A DNA stretch of 64,000 nucleotides. It comes from a cyanobacterium PCC 7702 (GTDB taxonomy: Bacteria; Cyanobacteriota; Cyanobacteriia; Cyanobacteriales; Nostocaceae). Under the pieces are notes generated by a model. That model had not been told where the DNA came from. It did no database searches and worked only from the letters and a program-made list of their open reading frames with translations. The DNA lies in NCBI GenBank assembly GCA_000332255.1, contig KB235926.1, forward strand, positions 1,119,733 to 1,183,732, read 5' to 3'. The translations under genes and the position numbers were made by a program. This document shows positions 55,711 through 64,000 of this stretch, in pieces; position 1 is the stretch's first letter; each line of letters opens with the position of its first letter.

Positions 55711-57219
55711 TTAAAAAAGCTCTACTTTTTCCATTCCAGCAAACTTTTTTTTAACTTCACTCATAGCCTTTGCTGTTTCACCGCAAGTGCGCAAAGTGGG
55801 AAAAATCTTTTCTGGATTTGCTAAACCTTTAGGATTAAAAACTTGTCGTACCCATTGCATTGTTTCTAAATCAGCTGCTGTAAACATTTCCGACATGTAA
55901 CATTTTTTATCTGCACCAATGCCATGCTCGCCGGAAATACTACCACCAACTTTTACACATAATTTGAGAATTTCTCCACCTAATTCTTCCACTTTTTCTA
56001 ATGCCCCAGCTACAGAATTATCATAGAGAATTAATGGATGAAGATTGCCATCGCCAGCATGAAAAACATTGGCAATACGGTAGCCGTATTTTTGACTCAA
56101 CGCCTCTATTTCTCGCAATACATAAGGTAATTGAGTACGAGGAATTACTCCATCTTGGACGTAATAATCTGGACTTAAATAGCCAGCAGCAGCAAACGCA
56201 GCTTTGCGTCCTTTCCACAATTTCAACCGTTGTTCGGGATCGCTTGCAGAAGTTACGTTCCGCGCACCGTTTTGCTTGCAAATTTCTACTACTCTTTGTT
56301 TATTTGCGGCCACTTCTACTTCTAAACCGTCGATTTCTATTAATAAAATTGCAGCCGCATCTCGAGGATAAACATTTAACGCTGTAACGTCCTCTACTGC
56401 GTTAATGCTCAGATTATCCATGATTTCCATGCCGCCAGGAATAATTCCCGCACTGATAATATCAGAAACACTAGCTCCTGCAGCTTCAATGCTAGTAAAA
56501 TCTGCCAGCAAAACGCAGACCGATTCTGCAGCTTTAAGAATTCTCAGCGTAATTTCTGTAGCAATACCCAATGTACCTTCGGAACCAACAAATACACCTG
56601 TTAAGTCATATCCAGGCGTTTCCGAAATTTCTCCCCCTAAATCTACAACCGAGCCATCTGGGGTGACTATTTTTAATCCTAAAACGTGGTTCGTAGTCAC
56701 GCCGTACTTCAGACAGTGTACTCCACCAGAGTTTTCCGCAACGTTACCACCAATAGAACAAATAATTTGGCTGGAAGGATCGGGAGCATAGTAAAATCCA
56801 GCACCACTTACAGCTTGTGTTACCCAGCTATTAATAACTCCTGGTTGAACGATAACGCGCTGATTTTCTAAGTCCACTTTCAGTATTTTACGCATTAAAG
56901 AAGTAACTATTAAAACACTATTTACCACGGGCAAAGCACCACCCGATAAGCCAGTACCAGAACCGCGAGCAATAAAGGGAACGCAGTATTTGTTGCATAT
57001 CTTTACGATCGCCGCTACTTGTTCTGTAGTTCTGGGTAGTACCACCACTGCTGGGCGCTGGCGATAGCTGGTTAGTCCATCGCATTCATAGACAATTAGT
57101 TCTTCCCGACGTTGGATTACATTATTTTTACCAACTATAGCTTCGAATTCTCGAACAATAGGTTTCCAGTTGTGTTGTTGTTGATCTTGGCTGAGCATGG
57201 GTTGAAAAAAATATGGCAA
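55711..57219 (-). CDS. glcD: Glycolate oxidase subunit GlcD (FAD-linked oxidase)
   Basis: 502-residue FAD-linked oxidase. FAD-binding motifs VPFIARGSGTGLSGGALP, PDPSSQIICSIGGNVAENSGG and GSEGTLGIATEITLRI; C-terminal FHAGDGNLHPLILYD and GGSISGEHGIGADKKCYM with DP-type ending FNPKGLANPEKIFP. It fits GlcD, which oxidises glycolate from photorespiration (or D-lactate). glcE and glcF are not adjacent. The ATG at 57202 (MLSQDQQ) is an alternative start that removes five residues. Confidence 0.93.
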   Translation of the reverse strand: MPYFFQPMLSQDQQQHNWKPIVREFEAIVGKNNVIQRREELIVYECDGLTSYRQRPAVVVLPRTTEQVAAIVKICNKYCVPFIARGSGTGLSGGALPVVNSVLIVTSLMRKILKVDLENQRVIVQPGVINSWVTQAVSGAGFYYAPDPSSQIICSIGGNVAENSGGVHCLKYGVTTNHVLGLKIVTPDGSVVDLGGEISETPGYDLTGVFVGSEGTLGIATEITLRILKAAESVCVLLADFTSIEAAGASVSDIISAGIIPGGMEIMDNLSINAVEDVTALNVYPRDAAAILLIEIDGLEVEVAANKQRVVEICKQNGARNVTSASDPEQRLKLWKGRKAAFAAAGYLSPDYYVQDGVIPRTQLPYVLREIEALSQKYGYRIANVFHAGDGNLHPLILYDNSVAGALEKVEELGGEILKLCVKVGGSISGEHGIGADKKCYMSEMFTAADLETMQWVRQVFNPKGLANPEKIFPTLRTCGETAKAMSEVKKKFAGMEKVELF

Positions 57220-57321
57220 TATTTGAATGACCGTATTCGTTGCGATCGCCTCTATATTTTTAGGATAATACCTAGCAGCCCTGCTTCGAACTCATAACTT
57301 ACAGCTAGCTATAGGTTAATT

Positions 57322-58110
57322 TTAGAAACAAAAGACAACGCGCCAGTGCATAAAAGTTTCAGAAACAGCTACGTATCTTTCAATAACTGACTTCCAAACT
57401 AAGTAACCTTGACCGTTTAAATGCAAGCCATCTTTTGTGTATCGAACATCCAATTGATTCTCTGTATCACAAAAGTGAGAAAATAGATCGATGTATTGAT
57501 AATTATATTTCTGGGCTAACTCTTGCAAGCCAGAATTCAATTTGATAATGTTATTATTGTCTTGCCAATAGAGATAAACCTGATTATTTACAGGTAAAAC
57601 GCTTTGAATAAAAACTTGTGTACTTGGCGTATTCTCTTTTAATTTCTGTAAGATTATTTGATAGTTATCTAAAACTTTTTGGGCATTTTTATTACCTAAC
57701 AAATCATTTATACCTATCATTATAAATATCTGTTTTGGATGGGATGCTATAATGGTGTGAAGTCGATTTAAAATTCCTATTGTTGTATCTCCAGAAATTC
57801 CCCGATTCTTGATATTAAGATTTCGGAATAACTCTGTCCATTCTCCTTCATCGGTAATGCTGTCCCCCAACATGATGATTTCTGATTCCGAAGAAGGCAG
57901 TATCTCAAATTGGCTTTGTTTGTGCCAATAATAGTAAGAAAAGACTGGATAATCAAGGTGATTCTTAATTTGGAGGTTAAATATTCTCAAGAAGTTGGAT
58001 AGAAAACGAGACCGGCCAATTTTTTTGATAATAACAAAAGCCGTGACCAAAAAGCAGAAAAAATTGACACAATTGGTAATTGTGGGGAAAAACCAATCTT
58101 GAATATTCAT
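57322..58110 (-). CDS. SGNH/GDSL hydrolase, membrane-anchored
   Basis: 262-residue esterase-like protein. A hydrophobic N-terminal segment (residues about 10-30) should anchor it. SGNH blocks are visible: GDSITDEGEW (nucleophile Ser), the Gly of ISGDTTIG, GINDLLG and DGLHLNGQGY (catalytic Asp and His). Substrate unknown; lipid or carbohydrate acyl esters are typical. It is 56 bases upstream of the end of miaA on the same strand. Confidence 0.88.
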   Translation of the reverse strand: MNIQDWFFPTITNCVNFFCFLVTAFVIIKKIGRSRFLSNFLRIFNLQIKNHLDYPVFSYYYWHKQSQFEILPSSESEIIMLGDSITDEGEWTELFRNLNIKNRGISGDTTIGILNRLHTIIASHPKQIFIMIGINDLLGNKNAQKVLDNYQIILQKLKENTPSTQVFIQSVLPVNNQVYLYWQDNNNIIKLNSGLQELAQKYNYQYIDLFSHFCDTENQLDVRYTKDGLHLNGQGYLVWKSVIERYVAVSETFMHWRVVFCF

Positions 58111-58166
58111 AAATTAGTATGACTAGACAAAAAGAAATTTAATTCCACCTTAATTTAACCTGCTTT

Positions 58167-59096
58167 TCAGCAATTGCCAAGAAACTTCTGAATTCGCTGC
58201 CATATTCGCTCGAAAGTATGGGAGGATTGTACATCAAACCACTCAATTTCGGAAGAAGCGTGAAACCAAGTACGTTGTCGCTTGGCAAATTGACGCGTGT
58301 ACAAAATAATTAATTCTTTTGCTTGCTCTAAAGAAATATTTCCAGCCAAATATTGCTTGATCTGCTGATATCCCAAAGTGTTTAGCAAGGGTAAATCTGT
58401 ACCGTATTTTTGGCAAAGATACTCAACCTCATCGATCAAACCAGCTGCGATCATTTGCTCGGTACGCATCGCTATGCGATCGGTAAGATGAGCAAGGTCA
58501 CAATCTAAACCTATTTGCAAAATAGGATAATGGGGAGGATTTTCTCCTTGTTGCTCGGAAATGGGACGACCGGTAACGTAAAATACCTCTAACGCTCTTA
58601 TAGTTCGAACGGTATCGCGCCAATGAATTTTTTCAGCAGCAATAGGGTCAACTTGTTGTAGCATGGCATAAAGCTCAACTTGAGAAAGAGATTCCAGCTG
58701 CGATCGCAATTTTGGTTGCGGTGCTACTCTAGGAATTTTCATTCCCCGGACAATGGAGCGAATGTACAAACCAGTACCACCTACTAAAAAAAGAGGGGGA
58801 CAAGGGGACAGCGAGTTTCTGCTATCTAGCTGAATGCCTCCCAAGATCAAAGCTTGCGCCCGTTCTTGATAATCTGCTACCGTCATAGTTTCCGTTGGGT
58901 CGCATATATCAATGAGATAATGGGGTACTAATTTTTGTTCAGCGGCGGTTGGTTTAGCTGTACCGATATCAAACTCCCGGTATACTTGACGAGAGTCTGC
59001 ACTGAGAATGACACTACCCAATTGCCTTGCTAAAGTTAATGCCAAACTGGACTTACCCGTTGCTGTTGCCCCACAAATTACTATTAACTTAGTCAT
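58167..59096 (-). CDS. miaA: tRNA dimethylallyltransferase
   Basis: 309-residue MiaA, which adds the isopentenyl group to A37 of tRNAs reading UNN codons. P-loop GATATGKSSLA, SADSRQVYREFDIGTAKP, GGTGLYIRSIV, and QFAKRQRTWF near the C-terminus are all present. It is divergent from gyrB across a 191-base gap that must hold both promoters. Confidence 0.97.
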   Translation of the reverse strand: MTKLIVICGATATGKSSLALTLARQLGSVILSADSRQVYREFDIGTAKPTAAEQKLVPHYLIDICDPTETMTVADYQERAQALILGGIQLDSRNSLSPCPPLFLVGGTGLYIRSIVRGMKIPRVAPQPKLRSQLESLSQVELYAMLQQVDPIAAEKIHWRDTVRTIRALEVFYVTGRPISEQQGENPPHYPILQIGLDCDLAHLTDRIAMRTEQMIAAGLIDEVEYLCQKYGTDLPLLNTLGYQQIKQYLAGNISLEQAKELIILYTRQFAKRQRTWFHASSEIEWFDVQSSHTFERIWQRIQKFLGNC

Positions 59097-59239
59097 CAGT
59101 TGAGTCAGCAGATACTAAAGATGCGATCGCTTGGGTTCAGACACTTCCAGGCGGGGGTTGAACCCCTGTTTGAATTTATCATCAAACTGCTCTCAAGTCG
59201 CCTGTAAGGCTTTTGTGTTAAAATTTTGGAGTGTTTTAA

Positions 59240-61228
<1,989 letters not shown>

Positions 61229-61257
61229 ATATAAAGCTACTCACTTCCTACTCGCCA

Positions 61258-61295
61258 GGTAATGGGTATTTGATAAAAATTGATTGCCCATTACC
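61258..61295 (+). terminator. Inverted repeat after gyrB, possible terminator
   Basis: GGTAATGGG (61258-61266) and CCCATTACC (61287-61295) form a perfect nine-base stem with a 20-base AT-rich loop. It sits 30 bases after the gyrB stop. Only a short T run follows a few bases later, so efficiency is uncertain. Confidence 0.45.
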
Positions 61296-62698
61296 AACCG
61301 TTTTCAACAAGAATGTTTTTGTAAAATTTCAAGACAAAAATTCAACATTATCTGACAAATAGACTTTTTGGATACATTTATAATTTCTTATCAAAAAAAG
61401 AAAGACAATTTGGACGATTTAATGTATTAAAAATCACTTTATTTCCACCCTCACCACCGATGGTCTGGGCATTTATTGCTATATTTTTAACAATATCTTG
61501 GCAAAGAGACTCACTCGCTGGAAAGATATCTATAAACTTTCCTAGAAAAAACTAGAAAAATCCAAAACTCAGGACCTGATTGGGTAAATAAAAAATCCAC
61601 TCCTTGCAGTCAGCAGTAATATTCTCGTTTACCTTGTAGTACTCTGCCTTGAGCTTGTTATCCGCCTGTCCCTTTCTGTCTTTAATGTAACTTTTTATAC
61701 TATTTTTCCACCCCGACATTCTCGCCTTGTATAAAACTTATTTATCTGAATCCTGGCGGAAACAAGTGTATATTTTGCATTTTTTCGATGCAATTTTGCT
61801 TTCGGTAGGCTAACATCAATAATCTTGGCTGTTAAATCTTGGTGAAATTGATTAAAATAGCGATTATACAATTAAATAGAGTTTGTCAAGTGACAAAGGG
61901 CTGAATTTTCAGCAGCACAGCTTGTAGTTTTCAGACCTTAGTCTTTTGGTCGCTGTTGCCAAAGCCTTTACATCCCAGTTAAGGCGATCGGCTTTTTGAG
62001 CTAGAGTACCTCTATGGCAACACCATAACTTGGAGATGGAAGAATTTAATTTTATTAATTATCTACGCTGCTCCAGCTCAAAATAATATGAAAGTACTTG
62101 GGAATGACAAACAAAGATGAAAAAAAAGTAAATGTTGGTCTGGAATTTATGAAATAAATGTAAAAATGACTACGTCATAGCTTTTGAATGCAGCTAACGG
62201 AAAATTTCCTCTATTACAATGTTGTCAAGGTACATGGATTTCCACACCAGTAAGTTGACTGAAAACATTCCGGAAGAACGATGTGGCAAAAAAGACAAAA
62301 AACGGGCAAAAATTCCAGTGTATGAATATCATTTTCAGTGGTTTTTTTGGACAAGGACTTTTACCCGCTCTCACAAACCTATGGACACCACATAAAAACA
62401 GTACAACTTTTGTGAAACAGGATACAATCGGAACAGTCTTCACACAAAAAATCTTCCCACAGTCAGAATTATTCTTATGGAATGGTAATTTTTTTTAGCA
62501 AGAACACTCTTGTTTAGACAAATCAGCCAAAAATTGTGTTGAAATACAACAATTGACATTGACATAAGATGAGGAATTTACCTTCGTGGATACAACTAGC
62601 TACAACAGCGGGAAATAAATCAAAATGCTTTTTTCTCAGCAAGTAGTTACTCCTAGGGTATTTGACCAGAGATCTAAACTTGGTGTCCTGGCAACAAG

Positions 62699-62800
62699 AT
62701 GGTAAAACTTCCGGAATTAGCTAAATTAGCTAAAAAGCCTGTTAAGAAAAAGGCAAATAGCTCACCTAGAAAGAGCAGTAATAATATCTTGATGAATTGA
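62699..62800 (+). other. Short Lys-rich open frame before sigA (possible leader peptide)
   Basis: 33 codons from ATG 62699 to TGA 62798-62800, starting MVKLPELAKLAKKPVKKK. It ends 27 bases before the sigA ATG and is in the same frame, separated only by that TGA. No clear ribosome binding site precedes it. It could be a leader peptide, a remnant, or chance. Confidence 0.3.
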
Positions 62801-62827
62801 TTCTGCAAGGAGCATGAGGAACGCGGC

Positions 62828-64000
62828 ATGAACCAGGCTAACAACGTACTCGACAACATTTATCAGCCTGACCTAGAAATTGAGATGAATCAGCCTGAAC
62901 TGTTAGAAGAACTCTTACTGGATGATGATGTAGAAGAGGACTTGCTTATAAACGATGAAGGCGAGCTAGATGAAGAATTTTTAGAACCTCAGTCTGATGA
63001 GGACGACGCTAAGTCTGGAAAAGCCGCAAAATCGCGTCGTCGGTCACAAAGCAAGAAAAAGCACTACACCGAGGATTCGATTCGCCTTTACTTGCAGGAA
63101 ATTGGTCGAATTCGTCTTCTGCGGGCGGATGAAGAAATCGAACTGGCCCGGAAGATTGCAGACTTATTGGAATTAGAGCGAGTACGCGATCGCCTGCAAC
63201 AGCAGTTGGAACGCGAACCCCAATACTCGGAATGGGCAGAAGCAGCAAACATGCCACTACCCCAATTTCGCCACCGCCTGCATGTTGGGCGTCGGGCGAA
63301 AGACAAAATGGTTCAGTCTAACCTGCGGCTTGTAGTTTCCATTGCCAAAAAGTACATGAACCGCGGCTTGTCCTTCCAGGATTTAATTCAAGAAGGAAGT
63401 CTCGGTTTGATTCGCGCTGCCGAAAAATTCGATCACGAAAAAGGTTATAAGTTTTCTACCTACGCTACGTGGTGGATTCGCCAGGCAATTACCAGGGCGA
63501 TCGCCGATCAGTCCCGCACCATCCGCCTCCCCGTTCACCTTTACGAAACCATTTCTCGCATCAAGAAGACAACTAAGCTTCTTTCTCAAGAAATGGGCCG
63601 CAAACCCACAGAGGAAGAAATTGCCACCAGAATGGAAATGACCATTGAAAAACTGAGATTTATCGCTAAATCAGCTCAATTACCAATTTCCTTGGAAACG
63701 CCCATCGGCAAAGAAGAAGATTCCCGCTTGGGCGATTTTATTGAGTCTGACGGTGAAACTCCAGAAGATCAAGTTTCCAAAAACCTGCTGCGAGAAGATT
63801 TAGAAAAAGTTCTTGACAGTCTTAGTCCCCGCGAACGAGACGTGCTGCGGTTGCGTTACGGTTTGGATGACGGTCGCATGAAGACGCTAGAAGAAATAGG
63901 ACAGATTTTCAACGTCACCCGCGAACGCATTCGTCAAATCGAAGCAAAAGCACTTCGCAAATTACGCCATCCCAATCGCAACAGCGTTTTAAAGGAATAT
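62828..64000 (+). CDS. sigA: Principal RNA polymerase sigma factor SigA/RpoD, 3' end outside window
   Basis: 391 codons of a group 1 sigma-70 factor; the frame is still open at the window edge and ends at NRNSVLKEY, so only a few residues are missing. N-terminus [19 protein letters not shown] is followed by an acidic segment and the basic [21 protein letters not shown] of region 1.2. Region 2 shows [26 protein letters not shown] and [14 protein letters not shown]; region 4 shows [10 protein letters not shown] and [23 protein letters not shown] about 9 bases upstream supports the ATG. Confidence 0.97.
   Translation, partial: MNQANNVLDNIYQPDLEIEMNQPELLEELLLDDDVEEDLLINDEGELDEEFLEPQSDEDDAKSGKAAKSRRRSQSKKKHYTEDSIRLYLQEIGRIRLLRADEEIELARKIADLLELERVRDRLQQQLEREPQYSEWAEAANMPLPQFRHRLHVGRRAKDKMVQSNLRLVVSIAKKYMNRGLSFQDLIQEGSLGLIRAAEKFDHEKGYKFSTYATWWIRQAITRAIADQSRTIRLPVHLYETISRIKKTTKLLSQEMGRKPTEEEIATRMEMTIEKLRFIAKSAQLPISLETPIGKEEDSRLGDFIESDGETPEDQVSKNLLREDLEKVLDSLSPRERDVLRLRYGLDDGRMKTLEEIGQIFNVTRERIRQIEAKALRKLRHPNRNSVLKEY

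Larger units (their letters stand above)
61229..62827. other. 1.6 kb gap between gyrB and sigA
   Basis: No convincing protein gene on either strand; two open frames of about 71 codons (62283-62498 +, 62225-62443 -) overlap each other and resemble nothing I know. The stretch is AT-rich. It contains an inverted repeat just after gyrB and a short basic open frame before sigA. It probably holds a long sigA leader and several promoters, as is usual for principal sigma genes. Confidence 0.55.

Noticed and set aside
61775-61797. Six-base hairpin with following Ts in the gyrB-sigA gap
   Set aside because: AT-rich weak stem more than 500 bases past gyrB with no gene to end; likely chance.
62225-62498. 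Two overlapping open frames of about 71 codons on opposite strands
   Set aside because: Neither resembles a known protein, they overlap antisense, and no good ribosome binding site was seen.

Overview
The window is chromosomal DNA of a cyanobacterium, probably a filamentous one. It carries chlB, a ycf37-like TPR gene, a SigA-type sigma factor with the typical cyanobacterial N-terminus (MNQANN...), rpmI-rplT and gyrB. The HIP1 octamer GCGATCGC recurs through genes and gaps (for example 269-276 and 22197-22204). No tRNA, rRNA, CRISPR array or transposase was seen.

Region 1 (1 to about 29.3 kb, all + strand) is the 3' part of a large non-ribosomal peptide synthetase (NRPS) cluster that begins upstream of the window. 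In order it holds an A-PCP-C-A-PCP-C protein, a TauD/SyrP-type hydroxylase, an interface-A-PCP-C protein, a diaminobutyrate aminotransferase, a half-C-A-PCP protein, a TubC-C-A-PCP-C protein, a second hydroxylase, an interface-A-PCP-reductase protein, an aminotransferase, an MbtH-like protein and a PepSY/PiuB-type membrane protein. By-eye specificity codes give Asp-like, Dab-like, Asp, Dab-like, Ser and one unassigned residue. Each hydroxylase precedes a condensation-like domain in which HHxxxDG is replaced by PAICxDA. This resembles the interface-domain/beta-hydroxylase pairs of beta-hydroxyaspartate siderophores, and the PepSY gene also fits iron acquisition. The product would leave as an aldehyde that the last aminotransferase could convert to an amine. 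Two in-frame TAA codons (5794-5796 and 8181-8183) interrupt otherwise intact reading frames.

Region 2 (29.3-37.4 kb) is mostly housekeeping: a GT-C glycosyltransferase, a UvrD-like helicase, ribosomal proteins L35 and L20, a solute-binding protein, a Ycf37-like TPR protein and ChlB.

Region 3 (37.4-49.6 kb) is a glycogen/maltose/trehalose block: malQ on the - strand, then treS-maltokinase, glgX, treZ and treY on the + strand. treY carries a one-base frameshift at a short A run (48555-48558).

Region 4 (49.8-59.1 kb) holds a ChaB-like gene, an unlisted 50-residue gene (50128-50280, -), a DUF62 SAM hydrolase, two FAD-linked oxidases (one GlcD), a Zn/Mn-type ABC transporter operon, an SGNH hydrolase and miaA.

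Region 5 (59.3-64 kb) holds gyrB, a 1.6 kb gap and the nearly complete principal sigma factor gene, which runs off the right edge.
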